A DNA stretch of 64,000 bases from Micromonospora echinospora. Its GTDB lineage: Bacteria; Actinomycetota; Actinomycetes; Mycobacteriales; Micromonosporaceae. This document shows, piece by piece, positions 43,028 through 50,631 of the stretch (position 1 is its first letter; every line of letters begins with the position of its first letter). The stretch spans positions 372,001 through 436,000 of the forward strand of contig NZ_JACHJC010000001.1 of the NCBI RefSeq assembly GCF_014203425.1. Reading direction: 5' to 3'. The notes under the pieces are model-generated. The model saw only the letters and a program-made list of their open reading frames with translations, had not been told where the DNA came from and searched no databases. Both the position numbers and the translations under genes were made by a program.

Positions 43028-43393
43028 TATGTGAAGGTAGCGGCAGAGGACCAGCCCTACCGATCTCCCAAAGCGCGCGGTTGGAGCTCCTTCGCTGGCG
43101 AGGCAGCGATAGGGCGCTCACGCCTCAGGGCTTGAGCCCCCTAGCGACGCCCTGCACTGCAAAGATCAAGCCTGCTGTCGACCCGTGACGGTACTACTGC
43201 TGAACTGCTCGTTGTGTCGAGTTCCGTCGCTCTCGGGTGGCGTTCGTCGATCGGTTTGGCTGTACGGATGGCTGTACAGCCCAGACGGACTCAGCTTCCG
43301 AGAGTCGGACGCCACGACGGCGCCGGGCGAGCGCTAAGTAAGGTTTACGCCAGATGCCTTGACGGCGCGGCTGAAGTCACTGCCACTAGCCTC
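43028..43393. promoter_or_regulatory. Divergent intergenic region with palindromic GGCTGTACAGCC
   Basis: A 366-base region between the leftward HNH nuclease and the rightward membrane protein, so it should hold both promoters. It includes GGCTGTACGGATGGCTGTAC at 43258-43277, with a perfect palindrome GGCTGTACAGCC (43270-43281). The GCTGTAC unit also occurs in the end repeats of the AICE and at 48072. A frame with a weak start continues through part of it, but its composition is not protein-like before 43394. Confidence 0.42.
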
Positions 43394-44254
43394 GTGACGA
43401 GCAGAGCCGGCGACCACGACCGAGAAATTCCGATCGACCCCACTGACGAAGACGCTAACGAAGTCGGCGAGGAGATTGAGGACGAGCCTGCCTGGGAGCG
43501 AAACGCCGCCCGCTTCCTCAACTGGTTCAGCGAAGATGGAAACCAGGGGCTTCGTCACGGCCTAGCTTTCTGGCTCGTAGCCATCTTCGTTATCTGTTGC
43601 GCCTACGACAATTGGAAATCAGCCACCAGCACCGCAGAAAAGTGGTATGCGAGCGGCAAAGCCTCAGCCGATGCCGTCCTTACCGAACCTCAGCAGATCG
43701 CAGCGGTCGCCGCAATAGGCGCGCTAGTCGTATATCGAATTTGGCGGTTCATCCAGATCCGTCGAGGCATCAAGCCGGTACCGTGGCTACTGATCGCGTT
43801 AACCGTTTTCATTGCCCTCGGATTTACACTTGCCGCGACGTGGCTCATGTTCAGGGAGGCATCTAAAGCACCGGAGGGCGCGGCAGCACAATTGCGGTTC
43901 GATGCGGTGAAGACTGGCATTACCTTATTCGCCGGGACGGCAGGCGCGGGTGCTCTGATCCTATCCTTCAGGAGCCACTTCAACTCAGAGACTGACCGCC
44001 TGAACTCCCAGTTCGACACCGCCGCGGACAAGATGTCGAACAGCTCCCAAGTGGTGCAAGTAGCCGGCATCCTAGCCGTCGAACGAATTGCCCTTAAGCA
44101 CAAATCATATCGTCGCAGCGCCGTAGCACTTCTTTCGACTTTCACCCTAACTGCGAGCGGATACCCCAGGCGGCAGGCGATTCGCGTCCTCCGCCGATTC
44201 GGGGAGCGGAATTTTGATTACCCACACCCCGATGATTCCTACATCAGCGAGTAG
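43394..44254 (+). CDS. Membrane protein of unknown function
   Basis: A 286-residue protein. An acidic N-terminus (IPIDPTDEDANEVGEEIEDE) is followed by three or four membrane helices: GLAFWLVAIFVICCAYDNW, IAAVAAIGALVVYRIW, WLLIALTVFIALGFTLAATW and GITLFAGTAGAGALILSF. A cytoplasmic helical part (NSETDRLNSQFDTAADKMSN, VQVAGILAVERIALKHKSYR) follows. This second half resembles the membrane segment of actinobacterial pentapeptide-repeat proteins, without the repeats. GTG 43394 is chosen. Codon use is less GC-biased than the surroundings and includes a TTA at 43925, which suggests later acquisition. Confidence 0.72.
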   Translation: MTSRAGDHDREIPIDPTDEDANEVGEEIEDEPAWERNAARFLNWFSEDGNQGLRHGLAFWLVAIFVICCAYDNWKSATSTAEKWYASGKASADAVLTEPQQIAAVAAIGALVVYRIWRFIQIRRGIKPVPWLLIALTVFIALGFTLAATWLMFREASKAPEGAAAQLRFDAVKTGITLFAGTAGAGALILSFRSHFNSETDRLNSQFDTAADKMSNSSQVVQVAGILAVERIALKHKSYRRSAVALLSTFTLTASGYPRRQAIRVLRRFGERNFDYPHPDDSYISE

Positions 44255-44295
44255 CAGGCGGACTGCGGCTACTCAGTAAGCTCCCTGACGCAAGC

Positions 44296-44813
44296 GGCCT
44301 GATGCCGGGCGCTCGGCGGCGCATGGACACTGACGAGCTGGCCATTTCTCGCGCGGACCTGTTCGACCAGATCCTCCCCGTCGTCCCGGATCGGTATCGC
44401 GCCCTGGTCGCCGCCGGCGCCGGCCTCCGCTGGGGCGAGTGCGTCGGGCTGCGCTGGGACGCCGTCGACCTGGCCGCGAATGTCCTCCGGGTAGTGCGGG
44501 TCGCGGAGGAGGCGTCCAGTCATGTGACGCTCAAGCCATATCCGAAGTCACAAGCTGGCCGGCGGATTGTGCCGCTGCCCCGTTCGTCGTCCAGGCGTGA
44601 CCTACTATCGGCAGTCCTTCGAGACGGGCACCGACGGGTCAATCTTCGTCGCCCGGACTGGCGAGCCACTGAAGCGGGGAACGTTTCGGGCTCGGATTTG
44701 GAAGCGTCCCCGCAATGCGCCAGGCCCTGCCGCCCGGGCTCCGGTTCCATGACCTGCGGCACTCCTACGCGACGTTGGCTCCAGGATCAGGCAGGGGCCA
44801 GCTTGTGCGTTGA
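44296..44813 (+). pseudogene. Broken tyrosine integrase remnant
   Basis: Catalytic-domain pieces of an integrase lie in different frames. First comes ADLFDQILPVVPDRYRALVA with AGLRWGECVGLRWDAVDLA (the first catalytic Arg region) and SQAGRRIVPLPR. Then a frame change leads to GSIFVARTGEPLKRGTFRAR. Near 44741-44776 another frame gives RFHDLRHSYATL, the HxxR box, and the frame soon ends without the Tyr. The N-terminal half is absent. It is unlike the active integrase at 58098-59330, so it is a relic of another element inside this AICE. Confidence 0.72.
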
Positions 44814-45102
44814 GCCATGTCAGACGTTGCGGCGGGTACACGCGGGCCGGCAGCCGCCCCTCGCGGGCCCGTCCTGCTGCCGCCACGGCAACCCCTCCTA
44901 TGCACCGCCAGAAGCCGGATCGTTACGGCCGCGACGCAACGCCCAACGGGGGTGCGACTCTTGACCTCCAGGAGGTTGTACCTCACCCTTAGGCGCGCAC
45001 CATGGGCGAAATCCGACAAGAAACCACGGAGGCACACAGTGGGCGCTACGCTACCCTCGGGGTATGTGGCGGCTTGTGTCCGGAACAACTCGGGAGGGAT
45101 GC

Positions 45103-45963
45103 ATGGTGGACCAGACGCTGTCCTACACCCGCACTGCTGACCTGCCCCTGTTCGAACGCCCGCCAGTGCGTGAAGTAAGCATGGCGCTCCAGTTTAAGCA
45201 GCTCGAATTGCGCGCAGTGGACCTTGGGCGCCTCCGCGAGCTTCTTAGGGATAGGTACCCAGAGGTTGAGGAGAGGGCGCCGGCTCCGCTCCAGATGGAG
45301 AACTTCGCTAGAGGGCATCGACTGGGAATGCAGTTTCAATTCGCGCTAATGGAACGCCCTCCGATCCCCATGGTCATATTCACTTCGGCTGATCGATCAA
45401 GCCTCGTGCAGGTCCAGGGAGATCGCTTCGCTTGCGCGTGGAGGAGAACCGACGGTGTCGACTACCCTCAGTACTCTTCCCTGCGAGAGGTTTTTGTTCA
45501 GAATGTCGTTTCCTTCAACAACTTCGTTGAAGAAACATGCGGTGCAGATATCAAGGTTAGCCAGGCTGAGATCTCGTACGTTAATGAAATCCCGACGCCC
45601 GATGGAGTGCGTCCCGATGCCCTCGGGAGCGCTGTTCCCTTGCCCTACAGTGGCAAGAATCTAGTGCAGCCAGAGGTATCGGCGGTAAGCGTCTCACAAC
45701 GAATCACCTTCCGCACCCGAGACGCCGGAGGTGGAGTCGACTACGCCCGCCTACACATTGAGGCTGAGCCAGTTGCCGCTGATCATGAATCGGGCCTTCG
45801 TCTTTCACTCCTTTACAGGGGAGAGCCTTACGAGCGGGATCGTCATTCGCCGGGCCTCGCACCACTAATGGGGTTTTTCGACGAAGGGCATGACCAGATA
45901 GTCCGAGGGTTCGCTGCAAACACCACCGAGGAAGCGCACCAACTCTGGGGGAGGATCGCATGA
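45103..45963 (+). CDS. TIGR04255-family protein
   Basis: A 286-residue protein. It begins RPPVREVSMALQFKQLEL (PPV.EV.. pattern), continues VQVQGDRFACAWRRTDG, YPQYSSLREVFVQNVVSF and AEISYVNEIPTPDGV, and ends DQIVRGFAANTTEEAHQLWG. These are the successive motifs of the TIGR04255 family of uncharacterised beta-rich proteins. The ATG at 45103 has GGGAGGG at the right distance. An ATGA overlap couples it to the next gene. Family members are often found on mobile elements; whether they act in defence or in element biology is unknown. Codon use is less GC-rich than the backbone. Confidence 0.85.
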   Translation: MVDQTLSYTRTADLPLFERPPVREVSMALQFKQLELRAVDLGRLRELLRDRYPEVEERAPAPLQMENFARGHRLGMQFQFALMERPPIPMVIFTSADRSSLVQVQGDRFACAWRRTDGVDYPQYSSLREVFVQNVVSFNNFVEETCGADIKVSQAEISYVNEIPTPDGVRPDALGSAVPLPYSGKNLVQPEVSAVSVSQRITFRTRDAGGGVDYARLHIEAEPVAADHESGLRLSLLYRGEPYERDRHSPGLAPLMGFFDEGHDQIVRGFAANTTEEAHQLWGRIA

Positions 45964-46448
45964 CCCTTGCGGCATACCTGCCGACGGGCAGTAGTTTGTG
46001 GCGTTTGCGAATGCCGTCGCTGACTCGGCGGCCGGGGCCGACTGTGCAAGTATCCGCACTTCCTGGCGAGGATGTTTGGTCGCGTCACGCCCTGCCGCCA
46101 TGGGTGAGTGTCGCACTCGAAAGGATGGCCTCGGCCCTGAGTCTCGAGGAGAACTGGGACGGGGAAGGCGGCGTTCCCGCATCCCTTGAGGCTGCAAGTG
46201 CGGCAATGATGGTTCTGATCGAGACGATGGCAGACGACTCGATCCCTCCGAGCGTTGTCCCAATTTCCGACGGCGGCCTCCAGCTGGAGTGGCACGTTGC
46301 TGGCGTTGACCTAGAGATTTATATTGAGCCGGACGGTCGAGTCACCGCATGGTGCCGAGAGGGTGTGCGAGAGTGGGAAGAGGAGCGTTACCCCCGCGCC
46401 CGTCTTAGCAAAGAGCTTGGGCTCTTGACACACGCATACTGCGACTGA
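45960..46448 (+). CDS. Partner of the TIGR04255 protein, unknown function
   Basis: A 162-residue protein. A disordered start precedes MASALSLEENWDGEGGVPAS, LEAASAAMMVLIETMADDS and ISDGGLQLEWHVAGVDLEIY, with IEPDGRVTAW near the end. The NWDG-EGG and GGLQLEW blocks are the recurring pattern I associate with genes adjacent to TIGR04255 proteins. It starts in an ATGA overlap and ends in a TGATG overlap, so the three genes would be made in fixed ratio. It probably forms a complex with its neighbours; that is inference from coupling. Confidence 0.75.
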   Translation: MTLAAYLPTGSSLWRLRMPSLTRRPGPTVQVSALPGEDVWSRHALPPWVSVALERMASALSLEENWDGEGGVPASLEAASAAMMVLIETMADDSIPPSVVPISDGGLQLEWHVAGVDLEIYIEPDGRVTAWCREGVREWEEERYPRARLSKELGLLTHAYCD

Positions 46449-46900
46449 TGCCAGAACTGCCCGAGGACGATAGATCCATCGACGGCAGCGACCGTTGCTA
46501 CCGCCGAATCCCTCCGAGCCAGGCGCCCTATAACGAAAATCGTGGCCGCCGTTGGCCGTCATCAGGCAATCTCACGCCCTCAAAAGAGGATACGGAAGTT
46601 TCGATCTACCTCGGGTCCGTCTTGGACGAGCTACACCTTCTCCCTGAGGATGTCCTGGAGGGCCATGAAGGATACGGGTTGTCGTGCTTCCCCGCGCAGG
46701 CAGCACGCGACGCGAACTTCGGCATCAAGAGAGATCCGGTTACCGAGAGTAATAGGCCATTGAAGGTCGATCCCGCGCACGCGGTGCTTACCGGGCTTCC
46801 GCCTACCGGCAAGCCGGCCATTAAGCGAGCACGGAAGTTAGTTTACGACGAACGCCTCATAGTTGTTCGTGAGCCCGATGCCCCGGAAGATCTTCCTTAG
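46448..46900 (+). CDS. Third gene of the TIGR04255 operon, unknown function
   Basis: A 150-residue hydrophilic protein with CYRRIPPSQAPYNENRG, EDTEVSIYLGSVLDEL and VDPAHAVLTGLPPTGK followed by a basic-hydrophobic end. The YRRI...SVYL...PAHA order occurs in short proteins encoded after TIGR04255 genes. It overlaps the preceding stop by one base (TGATG). No enzyme motif is visible. The order of large beta protein, NWD-protein and this small one appears to be a conserved unit worth testing. Confidence 0.7.
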   Translation: MPELPEDDRSIDGSDRCYRRIPPSQAPYNENRGRRWPSSGNLTPSKEDTEVSIYLGSVLDELHLLPEDVLEGHEGYGLSCFPAQAARDANFGIKRDPVTESNRPLKVDPAHAVLTGLPPTGKPAIKRARKLVYDERLIVVREPDAPEDLP

Positions 46901-46970
46901 CTCAGCCGACAGCCTGAATCGACCTCATCCGACGTCAGGTATTGACGCCTGCGACGAACCTCATTCGCGT

Positions 46971-47122
46971 GGATGCCATCCCGTCTGCCGCCGACCCACA
47001 CATCGTGGAGCGGGCCAGGGCCAGGGCGACAAGGTGGAGCGCCCAACTGGACGAACGACCTTGTCGCCCTGGCCCTGGTCTGCTCGGTTTGCCTGGGTCG
47101 GTGGCTGGCGGGATGGCATCCC
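46971..47122. repeat. Long imperfect inverted repeat
   Basis: Arms at 46971-47034 and 47059-47122, separated by 24 bases. The outer 13 bases (GGATGCCATCCCG) and the inner 20 (CCAGGGCCAGGGCGACAAGG) match perfectly, with a less conserved middle; overall about 50 of 64 positions pair. The transcript or single strand would fold into a hairpin of about 60 bp. Confidence 0.85.
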
Positions 47123-47461
47123 ACCTCAACCACTCTCCGACCGGAACCGTTCGGCAACTCCATCTCGGAGTCGTCTGGCCCCCGCCGGAGGCACAGATCT
47201 AACCCCGCCTCCTCCCTCACCCCACCACCCTCACACCACCTCCACCCCTTTCTCATCCTGGGCCTGGGCGATCGTGAGGCGCCGTTCGGCAACTTCGTCC
47301 GCTGCGGTTGCCTGCCGGGTCTCGTGTTGCTTCGGGATCGTCGGCATCGGGTGGAAGGAGTCCGCCTGGTACTGGTCGTCCTCGGGATTCGTCACCGGGT
47401 CACTTCACTGACCCAGGTGTGACGCGCGGGGCGGGGCGTGGGGTTCGGGCCGGCTGATTTT

Positions 47462-47505
47462 CCGCCCCGGCGCCCTTGCGCCGGGGCGGCGGCTCCGCAG
47501 GAGCC
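47462..47505. repeat. GC-rich double hairpin
   Basis: CCGCCCCGGCGC (47462-47473) and GCGCCGGGGCGG (47478-47489) form a perfect 12-bp stem with a 4-base loop. GGCTCC (47491-47496) and GGAGCC (47500-47505) form a second stem with a 3-base loop immediately after it. There is no T-run, so a structural or origin role is as likely as termination. Confidence 0.75.
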
Positions 47506-47897
47506 GTTTGCCGCGCCCCGGCCCGCGCCGCGCGGAGCGCGCTTGATCCAGTACAGGCTAATTCGGCAACAGATCACCGGCTGCACTCCGAGTCGACTCG
47601 GCCAGCACGAACGCAACTCCGTGCCGTCGTCCGATATCGCCTCGGGGAGACCGCTGCGGCTCATCTCGTGCGTGAAGGTGACTGCCTCGTCCGCTCCGTG
47701 AGCGGTCGCCTGCCAACTCCGCCGACACCGACAGCACCGGTCCTCTTTCAACCGACCTGCTCAGGCTCCCACCTCCTCCGCGGCTCAGTTCACACCATCG
47801 CCTACAGGCGACGTGCGAGGTGCGCCGGGGGGCCTTGCCCGGCTGACGGCGCGGAGCGAGCCTGCGGGACAGCACAAACTGACTAATCGGGCCGGAA

Positions 47898-47925
47898 GGG
47901 GCCGGGGAGACAACACCCCGGCCCC
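47898..47925 (-). terminator. Terminator-like stem after the 50-residue membrane protein gene
   Basis: GGGGCCGGGG (47898-47907) and CCCCGGCCCC (47916-47925) form a perfect 10-bp stem with an 8-base loop, seven bases after the stop of the leftward small gene. Position supports a terminator; there is no clear T-run. Confidence 0.65.
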
Positions 47926-47931
47926 ACCTGA

Positions 47932-48084
47932 CTACCGCAGGAACAGGGCCAACAGCCCCGTCAGAGCGGCCAGAAGAACTCCTGCGCCCTGGAGAACACC
48001 GGGAGCCGTCTTGAGGTAATCAATGATCACCGAGTGACGGTTCCGTGACTGATTGTCTCCCTGCTCGTTTGGCTGTACGGTCAC
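47932..48084 (-). CDS. Small membrane protein, 50 residues
   Basis: A short frame from GTG 48084 to TAG 47932 reading VTVQPNEQGDNQSRNRHSVI, then a Pro/Gly-containing linker and a single membrane segment VLLAALTGLLALFLR at the very C-terminus. A GGAG lies five bases before the GTG. The hydrophilic head and terminal membrane helix are protein-like, and terminator stems on both sides delimit it as its own unit. Small AICE membrane proteins may act in transfer, entry exclusion or as toxins; the function is not known. Confidence 0.65.
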   Translation of the reverse strand: MTVQPNEQGDNQSRNRHSVIIDYLKTAPGVLQGAGVLLAALTGLLALFLR

Positions 48085-48129
48085 GCTGACTCCCTACTGA
48101 CCAGATGTACCGCTTAACGGAGTCACAAA

Positions 48130-48156
48130 GAACGCCCGGCTTGCACCCGGGCGTTC
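48130..48156 (-). terminator. Stem-loop downstream of the 192-residue membrane protein gene
   Basis: GAACGCCCGG (48130-48139) and CCGGGCGTTC (48147-48156) form a perfect 10-bp stem with a 7-base loop. On the minus strand the stem is followed by an A/T-containing stretch (CTTTGTGACTCC). It lies between two leftward genes and probably ends transcription from 48857. Confidence 0.65.
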
Positions 48157-48278
48157 ACTCCGTCTAGATACCTCAACGGTCATGTCTTCAGCGGGTTACC
48201 TTCTCCGTTACGACCGGCCGACCGACTCCGTCGGACCTTCAGGTCGGAGCAGCAAAACCTAGGTCCCTAGGCTTGCCT

Positions 48279-48857
48279 TCACCCCTGGTCCCCATGCCGG
48301 CAGACGTCGGCTCGCACATGCGTCCCGCACCACGGAGGCAGTTCTACCGACCACACGCGCCAGCCGCCGTCGTCCTTGCGCAGCTTCCACTGCCACGGGT
48401 GGTCGGCGCCAGCGAGGATCTGCGGGCCGTCCCACCACACCGCGCGTACCTGCTGCACCACCGTCGCCCGGCCGTTGCCCTGATGCTCGATGGTCATCGG
48501 CCCCACGCTCTCCAACTTCGATGGCGGCCGGGCTGTGCTGGTTATCTCGGCGCGGTAGTCGCGCCACTGCCGGCGGAGCTCGTCGTGAACGGGGCCGGCT
48601 AGCACCCGCGACAGCCCCAGCTCGTCACCGGCACTGAGTTTCAGGAGCCAAAGCGTGGCCGCCGCTTCCGGCGTCGCCTCACCGCGCTCCGCTTCTAGCT
48701 GCTTCCGCACCGCCCAGGACGCGGGCACAGCAACAAGGCCGACGCAGGCAAGCCCCACGAGTGCCACAAGCACCCAGGGCCATCCCCGCGCTGGCCTTGT
48801 CGCTGCCCGGACTCGGTGCGGTCGCCATCCGTGGGGTTCCTCCCCCATGGTCATCAT
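48279..48857 (-). CDS. Membrane-anchored protein of unknown function
   Basis: A 192-residue protein. One N-terminal membrane helix, WPWVLVALVGLACVGLVAVP (about 26-45), follows a basic cytoplasmic start, and the rest is predicted outside the membrane: AATLWLLKLSAGDELGLSRV, DELRRQWRDYRAEI, VVQQVRAVWWDGPQI and WQWKLRKDDGGWRVWSVELP. The fold resembles NTF2-like/SnoaL-type exported proteins found on actinobacterial conjugative elements near transfer genes. Start 48857 (ATG) or 48848 (ATG) are both possible. A role at the cell envelope during transfer is plausible but not shown. Confidence 0.72.
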   Translation of the reverse strand: MMTMGEEPHGWRPHRVRAATRPARGWPWVLVALVGLACVGLVAVPASWAVRKQLEAERGEATPEAAATLWLLKLSAGDELGLSRVLAGPVHDELRRQWRDYRAEITSTARPPSKLESVGPMTIEHQGNGRATVVQQVRAVWWDGPQILAGADHPWQWKLRKDDGGWRVWSVELPPWCGTHVRADVCRHGDQG

Positions 48858-48887
48858 CTGCCGACGATACGAAGCAACCAGGAAAGA

Positions 48888-49583
48888 TCAAAGACCCTCG
48901 ACCTGCATGAGGGCCTGCGCGATTTGCCGCATCGATGTAACCACCGCGTCCGCACCCGCCTCTTGGAACGCCGCCACCTTTGCGGGCTTGTTCGCGTACC
49001 CAATCACACGAGTGCCTGCGGCTTTCGCTCCCTCGATGTCGGAGAGCGAGTCGCCGACCAACACACACAGCGCCGGAACGACTCCAAGGGATGCCGCCGC
49101 GTCAACAATGGGCGTCGGGTTCGGCTTCATACGCAAGGGATCGGCGTATGCCCGGCCAACAGTCTTGGCGACATGTTGGCTCAGTCGGTGCTCTCTCAAG
49201 TAGGCGTCCACTGCCTGGGGCGAGTTGTTGCTGACCACCGCGATTGGCAGCTGCAGCTGGCGCGCGGCCACGATGACCTCTCGCCCGTAGGCGGTCGGTT
49301 CCGCCGTCGATGCCGCCTCCACCTCAGCTGCGATCAGGGCGTCTTCGACGAGTCGGGTCAACTCCTGATCCGTCGAGCTGCCGGTGTGCCTCAGCACCTC
49401 CAGCGGGTCCGATTCTTCGGCTAGCTCGTTCGTGAGCGCCAAGCCCTGGCTCACTAGTAGGTCCAGGAGCTCCCTCGCAACCTGTGGTGCTGGGTAGTTG
49501 GCGAAGATGCTGCATACCGGCCCGTCGAAGTCGAGCAGCAATGCGCGGACATCCCGGCACAGCTGCTCCAGGCTGGCGGTCAT
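48888..49583 (-). CDS. HAD-superfamily hydrolase
   Basis: A 231-residue HAD protein: motif I ALLLDFDGPVCSIF (DxDxP/V, both Asp present), motif II AVVSNNSPQA, the motif III Lys in LRMKPNPTPIV and motif IV CVLVGDSLSDIEGAKAAG. The cap domain is of C1 type. The ATG at 49583 overlaps the GntR stop (49580) by ATGA, so the two are translationally coupled. HAD or Nudix hydrolases coupled to the AICE regulator are common; in pSAM2 the Nudix protein Pif blocks redundant transfer. A similar immunity role here is a guess by analogy. Confidence 0.88.
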   Translation of the reverse strand: MTASLEQLCRDVRALLLDFDGPVCSIFANYPAPQVARELLDLLVSQGLALTNELAEESDPLEVLRHTGSSTDQELTRLVEDALIAAEVEAASTAEPTAYGREVIVAARQLQLPIAVVSNNSPQAVDAYLREHRLSQHVAKTVGRAYADPLRMKPNPTPIVDAAASLGVVPALCVLVGDSLSDIEGAKAAGTRVIGYANKPAKVAAFQEAGADAVVTSMRQIAQALMQVEGL

Positions 49584-50446
49584 CCTTCGTGCCGATAGGC
49601 GATGGTCGACCACAGTGAGTCGAACCACTGGCGGGACGCTTCCACGAACTGAGTGCCGTGCGATGTGTCGTCGTCGGTGACGGCGTAGTGGAAGAGCGGG
49701 ACGTCCTTGCCCATGAGGTCGTAGATGGCGGTGGGCTCGCCCTTGATGGTGACGGTCCGTTCGACGGCGGGGTAGAAGCCGAAGAACACCTCTTCACCGT
49801 TGAGGACGTAGAGCTTGAACTGCGGTGAACCTCGATGCATCCGCACCTCGACCGTGGCCGAACGAATCAAGCCCAGGTCGCCTAGCTCCGTAACCTGATC
49901 AACAATGCCGTCGACAGCCCTGCGGGTGATGCGGTCAGCTCGTTCCCGGACGGCCGGATCGTCAGACTGTGTCTCAGCCCTGGCGGGTAGCGCCATGGGG
50001 ACTGACATGTCGGAGACGAGCACACGTACTGCGATCGTCTCCGGGGCGAGGCGACCAACGCGGACCTTGTCCAGCACCTCGGCCAGGGCGTCTCGCAGGG
50101 TCTCGCCAGAAAAGCCGGCGAAGTCGATGGTGACGTGGGCTCGCTCGAACGCTGCTTCGATGTGGGGACGTAGCTCCACTGCCCGTTGCGTCTGGGCGCG
50201 AACGAAAGCGCCGCTGCCTTGCCGGGTGATGATGAGGCGTTCTGAGCGGAGCACCTCTAGCGCTCGTTTGATGGTCTCCCGTGCCACCCCGTAGCGGGAA
50301 GCAAGTTCAGGTTGCGACGGCAACTTGTCGCCCGGCGCCAGTCGGCGCGTAAGGATCGCGGCCCGGAGCTTGTTTGCGATCTGCTGTGACGCCTGCTTCG
50401 GGTCATCGGGGTCGAGTTCACCCAGGTAGTCCAGGTCTTCGGTCAC
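49580..50446 (-). CDS. GntR-family regulator (KorSA-like)
   Basis: A 288-residue regulator. The N-terminal winged helix is QIANKLRAAILTRRLAPGDK then LPSQPELASRYGVARETIKR, with RLIITRQGSGAFVRA as the wing. The C-terminal two-thirds is an effector-binding domain not of the UTRA or FadR consensus. In pSAM2-type elements the GntR protein KorSA represses the activator gene pra. Here the gene is divergent from a Pra-like gene, and three copies of a 13-bp sequence lie between them. GTG 50446 is used. Confidence 0.87.
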   Translation of the reverse strand: MTEDLDYLGELDPDDPKQASQQIANKLRAAILTRRLAPGDKLPSQPELASRYGVARETIKRALEVLRSERLIITRQGSGAFVRAQTQRAVELRPHIEAAFERAHVTIDFAGFSGETLRDALAEVLDKVRVGRLAPETIAVRVLVSDMSVPMALPARAETQSDDPAVRERADRITRRAVDGIVDQVTELGDLGLIRSATVEVRMHRGSPQFKLYVLNGEEVFFGFYPAVERTVTIKGEPTAIYDLMGKDVPLFHYAVTDDDTSHGTQFVEASRQWFDSLWSTIAYRHEG

Positions 50447-50462
50447 CCGTCAAGGCTACCTG

Positions 50463-50553
50463 CTGACTAGCCAAGCTAGGAAACTCCTACTCCAACTCTT
50501 GACCTGACTAGCCAAGGCGGCCTAACCTCGGTGCATGCCACTTGGCTAGCCAG
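50463..50553. promoter_or_regulatory. Three GntR operator copies and the pra promoter
   Basis: CTGACTAGCCAAG occurs at 50463-50475 and 50504-50516, and its inverse CTTGGCTAGCCAG at 50541-50553. The shared core is CTTGGCTAGYCAG, semi-palindromic around CTAG. A possible rightward promoter, TTGACC (50499-50504) with TAACCT (50523-50528) at 18-base spacing, brackets the second copy. Binding there would block RNA polymerase, as expected for a KorSA-like repressor. Confidence 0.72.
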
Positions 50554-50631
50554 GCAGGTCAAGTCTGGTGCACAAGCTCTACCGGATGGGTCCGGCTGAG
50601 CAGAAAGCGCATTGCGCTGAAGGAGGAATCC

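Larger units (their letters stand above)
46901..47931. other. One-kilobase non-coding block with strong hairpins
   Basis: A 1031-base stretch without a convincing gene. It contains a long imperfect palindrome (46971-47122), a perfect GC-rich double hairpin (47462-47505) and a terminator-like stem (47898-47925). Frames through it give Arg/Pro/Ser-rich sequence. Such a hairpin-rich block within an AICE that replicates by rolling circle could be a replication or transfer origin, but this is inference. Confidence 0.5.
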
